Shown here: in pieces, positions 17,846-25,887 of the stretch
Layout: each line of letters opens with the position of its first letter
How positions within the stretch are numbered: the first letter of the stretch is position 1
Source: Acidimicrobiales bacterium
GTDB lineage: Bacteria; Actinomycetota; Acidimicrobiia; Acidimicrobiales; Aldehydirespiratoraceae
DNA: 64,000 bases
Direction of reading: 5' to 3'
Assembly (NCBI GenBank): GCA_029246685.1
Contig: JAQWMR010000003.1
Span: 19,382-83,381 of the forward strand
The notes under the pieces: model-generated
Seen by the model: the letters and a program-made list of their open reading frames with translations, nothing else
Database searches by the model: none
What the model was told of the DNA's origin: nothing
Position numbers and translations under genes: made by a program

Positions 17846-18628
17846 TCAGTGGATGGCGCCGTCGCCCTCCTTGAGGTTCGGCGCCGCTCGTCCCGCTCGC
17901 TGCGCGATGATCTCCGCGCAGATCGACACGGCTGTCTCTTCCGGGGTGCGCGCGCCGATGTCGAGACCGACCGGCGACATCAGTCGGGCGAGCTCCGCGT
18001 CGGTCACGCCGGCCTCGCGGAGACGACCCGTGCGGCTGTCGTGCGTCTTCCGGCTCCCCATGACGCCGATGTAGCCAACCTCGGTGACGAGTGCGCCCTG
18101 GATCGCGGGAACGTCGAACTTGTTGTCGTGCGTGAGCACGCAGACGGCGTCGCGGGGGCCGAGTGAGGCACCGATCTCGTCGAGCAGATCGTTCGGCCAC
18201 TTCACGACGACGGCATCGGCAACCGGGAAGCGGGCGGGCGTGGCGAAGACAGGTCTGGCGTCGCACACCGTCACCCGGTAGCCGAGCACTTTCGCTACCC
18301 GAGCGAGCGCGGCGGTAAAATCGACTGCGCCGAAGATCACCATCTGGGGCGGCGGAGCGAAGGACTCGATGAACACGGCGACCGTGTCTTCGCGCGCTTC
18401 ACCATGCTCGCCGTAGTGGCGCACGCCGGTGCGTCCGGCAGCCAGCTCGCCAGCCATGTCGCGGGCGACGACACGGTCGAGATCCGGGTGGCCGAGGGTG
18501 CCGGCCAACTCTTCGCCCGGTCGCAGAACGAGCTTTGAGCCGGTGTTCGGCCCCTCGATGACAGTCGCGACCGCGACGGGATCCTCGGTCTCGGCGGCCG
18601 CCTTCACGAGCTCGAAGAGGTCAGCCAC
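17846..18628 (-). CDS. XdhC/CoxI family protein, Rossmann-domain half
   Basis: Maturation factor related to XdhC, which inserts or sulfurates the molybdenum cofactor of xanthine-dehydrogenase-type enzymes. The 260-residue product carries the XdhC_C Rossmann domain: MVIFGAVDFTAALARVAKVLGY, VCVLTHDNKFD, and the signature YIGVMGSRKTHDSR. About 70 residues before it resemble a degenerate N-terminal domain. The separate gene just upstream (18635-18949) supplies a complete XdhC_CoxI N-terminal domain, so the two probably work together as a split protein. No molybdenum hydroxylase subunits are in this window. Confidence 0.85.
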   Translation of the reverse strand: MADLFELVKAAAETEDPVAVATVIEGPNTGSKLVLRPGEELAGTLGHPDLDRVVARDMAGELAAGRTGVRHYGEHGEAREDTVAVFIESFAPPPQMVIFGAVDFTAALARVAKVLGYRVTVCDARPVFATPARFPVADAVVVKWPNDLLDEIGASLGPRDAVCVLTHDNKFDVPAIQGALVTEVGYIGVMGSRKTHDSRTGRLREAGVTDAELARLMSPVGLDIGARTPEETAVSICAEIIAQRAGRAAPNLKEGDGAIH

Positions 18629-18634
18629 AAGCAG

Positions 18635-18949
18635 TCACCAGTCGAACGGCTCGATGAAGAGATGGATCGTTCCGCCGCAGGTGAGGCCGACGGCGAATGC
18701 CTCGTCGTCGCTGTAGCCGAAACTGACCATCCGCCGTTCACCCGTCTGGATGATCTGCAGCGCCTCCTCGACAACCGCTCCCTCGACGCAACCGCCAGAG
18801 ACGGAGCCGACCACCGAACCGTCCTCACACACCGCCATGGCCGCGCCGGGATCGCGGGGCCCGGACCCCTCCAGCCGCACAACCCGAGCGACGGCGGAGG
18901 ACTTGCCGGCGGCCCGCCAACGGCTCAGGTCGTTCATGATCTCGCGCAC
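18635..18949 (-). CDS. XdhC/CoxI family protein, N-terminal-domain half
   Basis: 104-residue protein consisting only of the XdhC_CoxI domain. Seen: SAVARVVRLEGSGPRDPGA near the start, the hallmark GSVSGGCVEGAVVEEA with its conserved cysteine, and the closing pattern GLTCGGTIHLFIEP. The cysteine in SGGCVEG is the likely sulfur-transfer residue. It ends 6 bp before the Rossmann half at 18628, so the two are one operon. The split is seen in CoxI/CoxF-type systems of actinobacterial CO or aldehyde dehydrogenases. Confidence 0.85.
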   Translation of the reverse strand: MREIMNDLSRWRAAGKSSAVARVVRLEGSGPRDPGAAMAVCEDGSVVGSVSGGCVEGAVVEEALQIIQTGERRMVSFGYSDDEAFAVGLTCGGTIHLFIEPFDW

Positions 18950-19008
18950 ACTGCGAGGGTACCGGGCTGGCTCCGGCCGTCCTGATTCCCGATTGCTACG
19001 GCGCGAAG

Positions 19009-19941
19009 ATGGCGAAGGACCTCCAGCAATTCCTCGATGCCGAAGAGCGCGTATGGTCGAGCCTCGGGGTCCAACCCAAGGACCGACGAGTCGCCCTTCC
19101 CTCGGGAGCGGGCGTCAGAGTGCAGGAGGTCGGCGACGGACAGCCGTTGATCTTCATCCACGGAGGTTCCGTCGGTGGAACCAGCTGGGCGCACCTCGCG
19201 GTGCGGCTCGAGGGCGTGCGCTGCATCCTGATCGATCGGCCGGGATGCGCCTTGTCCGACCCGGTACCCGGGGATCCGCCCCGGAGCATCGCCGAGATCC
19301 ACACACACGCGGACGGCTTCCTCCCTGACCTGCTGGACGCTCTCGAACTCGAGCACGCCGCCATCGCCGCTTCGTCCTACGGCGGCTTCTTCGCCGTACG
19401 CGGCGCAGCGGCCGCCCCACAACGCGTCACGAAACTAGTCGAGTACAGCTGGGTCGTCGGTGCTCCCAGCGAGGCCGCCCCGCTTACGGTCCGGATCGGA
19501 GCCCTGCCAGGCATGCAGGCCCTGATGACCCGGATTCCGATGACGCGCAGCATGGTCAAGGGCGCGCTGTCCCAGTTCGGGATGGGCAAGGCGATCGAGT
19601 CGGGGGCGTTCGACGACCTCATGCTCGACTGGGTCCACGCCTTGATGCGACACACCGAAACGCTCGCCAACGATGTGAGGTCGCTTCCCAAAGTCTTCAC
19701 CCCGATTCGGGGGCAAAACCCCGACGTGCTCCACGCCGATGAGGTCCTCGCGAAGCTCAACATGCCTGCCCTGTTCCTCTGGGGCGAGGAAGACCCCAAT
19801 GGCGGCGCAGCCGTTGCTCGTCAGTTCGCGCCGCGACTACCGGACGCAGAACTCGTGGTGATCCCCGGGGCGGAGCACGCACCCTGGCTCGACGACATGG
19901 AGACGTGCGTGACGCACACCCAGGCGTTCCTCGATCAGTAG
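19009..19941 (+). CDS. Alpha/beta hydrolase
   Basis: 310-residue alpha/beta-hydrolase-fold protein. Seen: oxyanion motif IFIHGGSVGGTSW, IDRPGCALSD, the nucleophile elbow AIAASSYGGFFAV (serine nucleophile), a helical cap, and the catalytic histidine near the end in PGAEHAPWLDD. A catalytic acid fits the LFLWGEEDPNGG segment. The family includes meta-cleavage-product hydrolases, epoxide hydrolases and esterases; the serine nucleophile excludes dehalogenase or epoxide hydrolase. The MDR dehydrogenase follows after 10 bp, so they are probably co-transcribed. Confidence 0.85.
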   Translation: MAKDLQQFLDAEERVWSSLGVQPKDRRVALPSGAGVRVQEVGDGQPLIFIHGGSVGGTSWAHLAVRLEGVRCILIDRPGCALSDPVPGDPPRSIAEIHTHADGFLPDLLDALELEHAAIAASSYGGFFAVRGAAAAPQRVTKLVEYSWVVGAPSEAAPLTVRIGALPGMQALMTRIPMTRSMVKGALSQFGMGKAIESGAFDDLMLDWVHALMRHTETLANDVRSLPKVFTPIRGQNPDVLHADEVLAKLNMPALFLWGEEDPNGGAAVARQFAPRLPDAELVVIPGAEHAPWLDDMETCVTHTQAFLDQ

Positions 19942-19951
19942 AGTCCGTCTC

Positions 19952-21010
19952 ATGTCGACCTGCCGCGGCGTCGTCTTTCCTGGCGACGGCACCTACGAGA
20001 CCCGAGAGTTCCCGATCCCCGAGCCAGTTTCCGGTGGCGCGGTCCTCAAGGTCGAGGCCGTCGGGCTGTGTGCGAGCGACGTCTCCCAGCTCCACGGCCA
20101 TCACCACGTTCCGGGTGAGGTCTCACCGATCGTGCCGGGCCACGAGATCGTCGGCCGCGTCCACTCCTTGGCCGCCGATGCGGCGCTCGGCGTCGAGGTC
20201 GGCCAGCGGGTCGGCGTGGACCTCGTCCTCTTCGGAGGTCGGGAAGGCCACGGACTCGACGTCTACGGCTACACGATCGGCCCGGAGGTCGAGCACGGAC
20301 TCTGGGGCGGCTACGGCGAGTACATGGGCGTCTTTCCCGGCACCCACCTCGTTCCGCTCACCGACGACGTGTCGGCTGCCGAGCTCAGCCTCTTCGAACC
20401 GCTCGCCAGCATCGTGAACTGGTCCGACATGCTCGACCTGCGGCCTCACGACCGGCTCGTCATCCAGGGTCCGGGCCACATGGGTCTGATCGCGGCGGCC
20501 TACGCAGCGAGCCAGATCGGCGTGCGCCAGATAATCGTCACGGGCACGTCGAAGGACGCCGTGCGGCTGGAGGCCGCGCTCGCCGTCGGTGCCCACGAGG
20601 TGATCAATGTGGACGAGGAACCGGACCTCGTCGGGCGAATCCACGAGCTGACCCGCGGCGGCGCGAGCGCTGTGATGGAGCTCACTGCTCTCGCGACGCA
20701 GCCGGTCGCCGACTCGATCGAGATGGCGGCCTTCGGAGGTCGAATCCTGCTTGCCGGCCTCAAGGACGATAGTCCGACGGAGATCGTCAGCGACCACATC
20801 GTGTTCAAGTCCCTCCGCCTCATCGGCGGATCAGGCTCGACCGCACCCACCATGGAACGAGCCGGCGAGGTCCTCAACAGCGGAACGTTCCCGACCGAGG
20901 CCCTTCTCGGCGAGACGTACACGCTGGATGAGTTGGATACGGCCCTGCAGATGCTCGAGCGCAAGATCGACGGTCGCGACGCGGTTCGGGTCAGCCTCGT
21001 CCACCCGTAG
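19952..21010 (+). CDS. Zinc-type alcohol dehydrogenase (MDR superfamily)
   Basis: 352-residue medium-chain dehydrogenase/reductase. Seen: catalytic-zinc ligands in GLCASDVSQLHGHH and GHEIVGRV, the coenzyme-binding region VIQGPGHMGLIAAAYAAS, and IEMAAFGGRILLAG late in the Rossmann domain. The four-cysteine structural zinc loop common in ADHs is absent; a GREGHGLDVYGYTIG insert occupies that place. It probably oxidises an alcohol or reduces an aldehyde or ketone with NAD(P). ATG at 19952 follows the hydrolase stop by 10 bp. It converges on the SDR gene with almost no gap. Confidence 0.88.
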   Translation: MSTCRGVVFPGDGTYETREFPIPEPVSGGAVLKVEAVGLCASDVSQLHGHHHVPGEVSPIVPGHEIVGRVHSLAADAALGVEVGQRVGVDLVLFGGREGHGLDVYGYTIGPEVEHGLWGGYGEYMGVFPGTHLVPLTDDVSAAELSLFEPLASIVNWSDMLDLRPHDRLVIQGPGHMGLIAAAYAASQIGVRQIIVTGTSKDAVRLEAALAVGAHEVINVDEEPDLVGRIHELTRGGASAVMELTALATQPVADSIEMAAFGGRILLAGLKDDSPTEIVSDHIVFKSLRLIGGSGSTAPTMERAGEVLNSGTFPTEALLGETYTLDELDTALQMLERKIDGRDAVRVSLVHP

Positions 21011-21013
21011 CTA

Positions 21014-21805
21014 CTAGGAGAACGGGGCGCCGGGCTCCACCTTGCCCGCGGTGAACGCGCCGTCGACGGTCAGGTCGATTCCCGACACGCAGCTGCTCTC
21101 GTCCGTCGCGAGCCAGAGGATGGCATTGGCGATGTCGTCGAGGTCCGCGCTCCGATGGAACGGACGCTGTGGTCGATCCGGCAGCCGTTCGGTTCGGTCC
21201 TTCAATCGCTCCATGGCCGCAGCAACGAACGGCTCGACCATCTCAGTACTGCCGCCACCCGGACACACGTTGTTCACGCGGATCGCGTACATCCCGAGTT
21301 CGATCGCGGCGGCCTTCGTCAAGCCCCGCATCCCCCACTTGCTCGAGGTGTAGGCAGCCACGCCGTTGGAGCCCTCGATCGCGTCGATCGACGCGACGTT
21401 CACGATCGACCCGCCGCCGGCCTCGCGCATCGCTCCGATCACCGCTTGGATCCCGAGGTACGGGCCGACCTGGTTCACCATCACGACGCGGCGAACCACG
21501 TCCGGGTCGGTGTCGGCGATCGCGCCGACGTCGAGCACCGCCGCGTTGTTGACGAGCACGTTGACTCCGCCGAAGCGATCCGTGCAGGTAGCGACTGCTG
21601 CCGCCCATTCATCGGGTTCGCGTACGTCGAGGCGCTGATAGACAGCCGAGTCGCCGAGCTCCGCAGCGACCTCGGCGCCGAGATCGTCGAGCACGTCGGC
21701 CAGGAGAACATTGGCTCCCTCGGCGACAAATCGACGCGCTGTCGCTGCCCCCGTCCCGCGCGCTGCGCCAGTGATGATTGTCGTTCGTTCGTCGAGTTGT
21801 CCCAC
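21014..21805 (-). CDS. Short-chain dehydrogenase/reductase (classical SDR)
   Basis: 263-residue SDR. Seen: nucleotide-binding TGAARGTGAATAR, NNAAVLDVG, catalytic serine in VNVASIDAIEG, the YTSSKWG motif carrying Tyr and Lys, and PGGGSTEM after the active site. GTG 21805 gives the start VGQLDERTTIITG; a much longer open frame upstream is antisense to the P450 gene and is not coding. LLADVLDD after strand 2 (acidic) suggests NAD(H) preference. Probably oxidises a hydroxy intermediate of lipid or steroid breakdown given the flanking CYP125-like gene, with which it is divergent. Confidence 0.9.
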   Translation of the reverse strand: MGQLDERTTIITGAARGTGAATARRFVAEGANVLLADVLDDLGAEVAAELGDSAVYQRLDVREPDEWAAAVATCTDRFGGVNVLVNNAAVLDVGAIADTDPDVVRRVVMVNQVGPYLGIQAVIGAMREAGGGSIVNVASIDAIEGSNGVAAYTSSKWGMRGLTKAAAIELGMYAIRVNNVCPGGGSTEMVEPFVAAAMERLKDRTERLPDRPQRPFHRSADLDDIANAILWLATDESSCVSGIDLTVDGAFTAGKVEPGAPFS

Positions 21806-21874
21806 AGACTGGAACGTAGGCGCGATGCGCCCGCCGATCGACCGCGACGCGTCGTTCGTGCCAGTGTTGGCGCC

Positions 21875-23164
21875 ATGACAACGCTTGAGACCGCCCTCCC
21901 AAATCCGATCATGGGAGCGTTCTGGGCCCGACCTCAAGCCGAAATCGAGTCCGACCTGGCAACGTTGCGAGCGGTCGGCCAACCTACGCATCACGAGATC
22001 GAGATCCCGGAAGGCATCGAGCTCCCGCCCGAACTCGACATGCTCGCGACCGGCGGCACCTGGGTGCTGACGAAGATGGATCAGATCCTCGAGGTCTCGA
22101 AGAACCCGCACCTCTACTCCTCCGCCCAGGGCATCACGATCCTCGACACGCCGCCGGAGTTCAACGAGTTCTTCAGTTCGATGATCGCGATGGACGACCC
22201 TCGCCATGCCCGTCTTCGCAAGCTCGTGTCGGCCGGGTTCACGCCGAAGATGCTGAACCAGCTGCAGGAATCCGTGCAGGACCAGGCGGCGATGATCGTC
22301 GACGAGGTGTCCGAGCGAGGTGAGTGCGACTTCGTGGTCGACGTTGCCGCCCGGCTGCCCCTCAAGATCGTGTGCGACCTCATGGCGATCCCCGACAGTC
22401 AGCTCGACTTCGTCTTCCAACAGTCGAACGTCATCCTCGGAGCGGGGGATCCCGAGTACGCGCCCGCTCACGGTGTGGACCCGCTCACGTCGCTGCTCAT
22501 GGCAGGCGGAGCTCTCGCCGAGCTGATGAACGACGTGGCCGCCACGAAGGAGGGCACCGACGCCGACGACCTCACCAGTCTGCTCGTGAACGCCGAAGTG
22601 GACGGTGAGAAACTGACCTATGGCGACATCGCCAGCTTCTTCATCCTGCTCGTCGTCGCCGGCAACGAGACCACGCGTAACGCCATCAGCTGGGGCCTCA
22701 CCTACCTCACGGACAACCCAGACCAGCGAAAGATCTGGGCTGATGACGTCGAGGGCGTCGGCCCCAAGGCGATCGAGGAGATCGTGCGTCTCGCGAGCCC
22801 GGTGACCTACATGCGTCGCACGGCGCTGGAGGACACCGAGTTGGGCGGCGCCTCGATCGCGGCCGGCGACAAGGTGTCGATGTTCTATCTCGCCGCCAAC
22901 CGCGACGAGGACCACTTCGTCGACCCGTACCGCTTCGACGTCCGCCGCGACCCGAACAACCACGTCGGCTTCGGCGGCCCGGGGCCGCACTTCTGTCTCG
23001 GTGCCCATCTTGCCCGGCGCGAGATCTTCGTGATGTTCCGGGAACTCTTCGAGCGATTGCCCGACATCGAGGCCTCCGGAGAACCGGACCCGCTCGAGTC
23101 GAGCTTCATCCACGGCGTCAAACATCTCCCCGCCACCTTCACCCCCGTCCCATCCCGCCGATAA
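21875..23164 (+). CDS. Cytochrome P450, CYP125/CYP142-like (steroid side-chain type)
   Basis: 429-residue P450. Seen: I-helix VVAGNETTRNAISWG, the segment SPVTYMRRTALEDTELGG, and heme loop FGGPGPHFCLGAHLARREI. GNETTRNAIS with VTYMRRTA and FGGPGPHFCLG is characteristic of the actinobacterial CYP124/125/142 group, which oxidise the terminal methyl of cholesterol side chains or branched lipids. The ATG at 21875 is used; the open frame upstream overlaps the SDR gene antisense. The CYP125 assignment is by motif only. Followed by a truncated reductase-like fragment. Confidence 0.9.
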   Translation: MTTLETALPNPIMGAFWARPQAEIESDLATLRAVGQPTHHEIEIPEGIELPPELDMLATGGTWVLTKMDQILEVSKNPHLYSSAQGITILDTPPEFNEFFSSMIAMDDPRHARLRKLVSAGFTPKMLNQLQESVQDQAAMIVDEVSERGECDFVVDVAARLPLKIVCDLMAIPDSQLDFVFQQSNVILGAGDPEYAPAHGVDPLTSLLMAGGALAELMNDVAATKEGTDADDLTSLLVNAEVDGEKLTYGDIASFFILLVVAGNETTRNAISWGLTYLTDNPDQRKIWADDVEGVGPKAIEEIVRLASPVTYMRRTALEDTELGGASIAAGDKVSMFYLAANRDEDHFVDPYRFDVRRDPNNHVGFGGPGPHFCLGAHLARREIFVMFRELFERLPDIEASGEPDPLESSFIHGVKHLPATFTPVPSRR

Positions 23165-23185
23165 CCGCGCGGTTCGGAGCGTCCT

Positions 23186-23430
23186 ATGGTCCGACTGAGC
23201 GACCTCAGCAACGCCGAACGTGACTACATCATGGGCAAGGATTTGCCGACCTATGACTCGGACCCGTGGGTGGAAGGGCCGCCGCTGAGCGAGCGTCGTG
23301 TCGCGCTCATCACCACCGCGGGGCTCCACCGGACGGACAGCGCCGCGTTCTCGTTCGTTGACCTCAGCTACCGAGTGATCCCGGGCGACGCTGACCTCGA
23401 CGAGCTCACGATGACGCACTCGTCGGTCAC
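23186..23430 (+). pseudogene. Truncated GrdB-like (glycine/betaine/D-proline reductase selenoprotein B family) protein
   Basis: The first 81 residues follow the N terminus of the short actinobacterial members of the selenoprotein-B reductase family: MVRLSDLSNAERDYIMGKDL, GPPLSERRVALITTAGLH, DLSYRVIPGDADLDELTMTH. After THSSV, where the family continues with an NFDRTGFQxDxNVVFP-like stretch, the sequence becomes unrelated because it is the antisense of the CYP153-like gene's 3' end (that gene stops at 23453). The open frame continues to 23713 but only the first 245 bp look homologous. Probably a remnant left by a deletion; family recognition is from memory of the motif. Confidence 0.6.
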
Positions 23431-23452
23431 ATCGCCGGAGGTCATCGCCCAG

Positions 23453-24772
23453 TCAGCGGCGGGTGACCTTGACCGGCAGGCTCGCGTAGCCGTGAACGAA
23501 CGAGGAGAAGGTGCGCTCTGGTTCGCCGACGACCTCAACGCGTTCAAACCGCTCCAGGAATTCCTCCCAGAGGACCCGGAGCTGAAGCTCCGCGAGTCGG
23601 CTACCCATGCAGTAATGGATGCCGTAGCCGAACGAGAGGTGACGGTCGGCGTTGGGTCGTTCGAGATCGATCTCGTCAGCGTTCGGGAAGACGTCCTCGT
23701 CCCTGTTGGCTGAGATGTACCACATCAGGATCTGGTCGCTCTCGAGGATCTGCTTGCCGCCGATCTCACAGTCTCGGGTGGCGGTACGGCGCATGTAGGA
23801 GAGCGGCGTCTGCCAGCGAATGATCTCGGGCACGAGGTTTGCGACGAGGCTCGGATCTGCGACGAGCTTGTCGTACTGGTCGGGGAACTTGTTCAGCCCG
23901 TAGACGCTGCCGGACATGGTGTTGCGCGTGGTGTCGTTGCCACCCACGATCAGGAGCAAGAGGTTGCCAAGGTGCGCCATTGTCGGCATGTCCTTGGTGG
24001 CTTCGCCGTTCGCGAGCATCGAGACGAGATCGAATCCCGGGTTCGCCCGGCGTTCGACCCAGAGGTTCTCGAAGTAGGCGACGCACTCCAGCAGCTCTTC
24101 AACCTTCTGCTCCTGGCTCTCGACGACTCCACCGGGCTGCGGCACGGCGAAGACGATGTCCGACCACCGCGTGAGCTTGCGGCGGTCCTCCAGCGGGAAG
24201 TCGAACAGCGTGGCCAGAAGCAGTGTGGTGAGCTCGATCGAGACGGTGTCGACCCAGTCGAACGTCTCACCCTCGGGGAGCGAGTCCAACACCTTGATCG
24301 TGCGCTCGCGGATCTCGGGCTCGAGGTTCTTGAGGTTGCTCGGCGCAGAGACGCCTCGGACCGTCTTGCGCTGTTCGGTGTGCGTCGGCGGATCCATCGC
24401 GATGAACGACGTCACCCGCTGGAGCATCTCATCAGTTACTTCGCTCGGCTTGATCCCGAGCGTCATGCCTCGCGCCGACGAGAACGTCTCCCAATCGCCG
24501 TCCACGGCGCGGACGTCGTCGTACTTCGTGATCGACCAATACCGGCCCGACGTCTCGAGTTCGTTGAGGTGCACCGGATCTTCCGCCCGGAGGCGGGCGA
24601 AGTGCTCGTACCAGCGATCGTCCTTGAACAGATGAGGATTGGCCGGGTTGATGTCGGCAAGCGCGAGGTCCGCTGCATCGGGCACGCCGATGCCGAGCTC
24701 CGCCATCTCCATTTCGGGCGTGCGGAGAGTGGCCATCAGGAAGCCCGGTCGCTCCTCGGTCGCGTCGCTCAT
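23453..24772 (-). CDS. Cytochrome P450, CYP153-like (alkane hydroxylase type)
   Basis: 439-residue P450. Seen: I-helix VGGNDTTRNTMSGSVYGLN, SPLSYMRRTA-like segment (TPLSYMRRTATRD), and the heme loop LSFGYGIHYCMGSRLAELQLRVLWEE. The GGNDTTRN and RLAELQLRxLWEE pair is characteristic of CYP153, soluble terminal alkane and fatty-acid hydroxylases of marine bacteria. ATG at 24772 is preceded by a GAGGAG RBS. Ferredoxin and reductase partners are not adjacent. CYP153 identity is inferred from motifs; CYP108-type terpene hydroxylases are the nearest alternative. Confidence 0.88.
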   Translation of the reverse strand: MSDATEERPGFLMATLRTPEMEMAELGIGVPDAADLALADINPANPHLFKDDRWYEHFARLRAEDPVHLNELETSGRYWSITKYDDVRAVDGDWETFSSARGMTLGIKPSEVTDEMLQRVTSFIAMDPPTHTEQRKTVRGVSAPSNLKNLEPEIRERTIKVLDSLPEGETFDWVDTVSIELTTLLLATLFDFPLEDRRKLTRWSDIVFAVPQPGGVVESQEQKVEELLECVAYFENLWVERRANPGFDLVSMLANGEATKDMPTMAHLGNLLLLIVGGNDTTRNTMSGSVYGLNKFPDQYDKLVADPSLVANLVPEIIRWQTPLSYMRRTATRDCEIGGKQILESDQILMWYISANRDEDVFPNADEIDLERPNADRHLSFGYGIHYCMGSRLAELQLRVLWEEFLERFERVEVVGEPERTFSSFVHGYASLPVKVTRR

Positions 24773-25088
24773 CAGGTGTACTCCTCGGTAGACACCCAAG
24801 TGTGCACGATCTTGCTCTCCGGTCCCAACAGCCCGCACCGCTGCGGTCCATGCCGCGCGACCGAAACTCACTTGCGCGAACGCTGGAGAGGTCTACCTTG
24901 ACGGCCATGGACATTCAGTACCTCTGAGCGAGTGGGCCCGCCGGGCCCGCTGTGTGGGCGCCCGAGCGCGCCCCCTCTGACGCACGAATCGAGTCCCTCG
25001 ATGTCGTGCGGAGTCCAGTCTGTTGCTCCCTGAATGCCCTCGCCGTCGCGGCGTTGCCTGCACCGGAGCCGAAGCGAAGGAAATCCCC
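24773..25088. other. Intergenic region with GC-rich hairpin
   Basis: No convincing gene. It contains the 5' region of the CYP153-like gene and, at 24934-24948, a very stable hairpin: GGGCCC, a 3-base loop, GGGCCC. A short open frame follows an ATG at 24907 but ends after six codons. Nothing else recognised. Confidence 0.4.
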
Positions 25089-25873
25089 ATGCCGGCGTCA
25101 CCTACGTCCGAGCGGTCGCCCGACGGCTCGGACGGCCCTGTCTCAGTCGAAGACATCGTCTCCCAGGCGGTGAGGGAACTGCGCCACACGCTCCCGACGT
25201 GGCGCAGTGTCGTCGCGTCTGACATCACGGCAAGCAAGGTAAGTGGCCTGGGGGGGCGGGCATACGTTCATCCTCACCATCGCCGGAGCGGCGGCAGACC
25301 CCCCCCCCGAAGCGAGCCCGGATCCAAGCTCATCTCGACGATGGGGACATCGACCTTTTCGGGATGACCTACCACCCGAGCTACCCGTCGCTGACCGGCT
25401 ACACCAACTGGATCGACTACGCCCTCGCCGAGAACCCTGACACTCGTATCTTTGTCGCCATCCCATGGCTGACGAACCCGGGCTCGAACAGCGCAACCGA
25501 CTACAACACGATCTGGAACGCAGCCCACGTGACACTCGGGCACAGCATGATCGATGACCTCCGGAATCTCTACCCCGCCGTCGACATCTACGAGATTCCC
25601 TACGGGCAGGCCGCCGGCGAGCTCTACACCCTCTACGCGGCCGGGCAACTGCCCGACGTCGACCAGCTCAGCGGCTCCGGTGACTCCATCTTCAGCGACA
25701 GCTTCGGCCACGCCAACGACATCCTCGAGGACCTCGCCGAACTCATCTGGCTACGAGCAATCTACGACGTCGACCTGTCGACCTACGCATTCAACCCGGG
25801 GTATACCACCGACCTGAAGGCGATCGCCGACGCTGTCATGGACGCTCACGACCCTGCGTACGATGCGCCGTAG
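25089..25873 (+). pseudogene. SGNH-hydrolase-like protein, frameshifted at two homopolymers (chimeric N terminus)
   Basis: The 3' part (uninterrupted from 25364, 169 residues) reads GMTYHPSYPSLTGYTNWIDY, NPDTRIFVAIPW, VDIYEIPYGQAA, FSDSFGHANDILEDLAEL and ends with DAHDPAYDAP, a pattern I associate with SGNH/GDSL-like proteins of marine bacteria. Homology continues upstream of its ATG (KRARIQAHLDDGDIDLFG), then breaks at a run of ten C at 25299-25308. The preceding frame (GHTFILTIAGAAADPP) breaks again at seven G at 25250-25256. The part from 25089 (EDIVSQAVRELRHTLP) loosely resembles a choline/ethanolamine-kinase N terminus. Either homopolymer sequencing errors in one gene or a decayed fusion. 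The active-site N-terminal GxS block is not visible. Confidence 0.6.
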
Positions 25874-25887
25874 CGTCTGATCGCAGG

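Noticed and set aside
21806..23419. Very long minus-strand open frame (to 23419) continuous with the SDR gene
   Set aside because: It is antisense to the well-supported CYP125-like gene; high GC leaves the opposite frame open. SDR homology begins at 21805.
25239..25246. Perfect eukaryotic splice-donor-like string AGGTAAGT within the frameshifted SGNH-like gene
   Set aside because: Chance match; the surrounding DNA is bacterial in gene density, RBS use and overlaps, and no acceptor site is evident.
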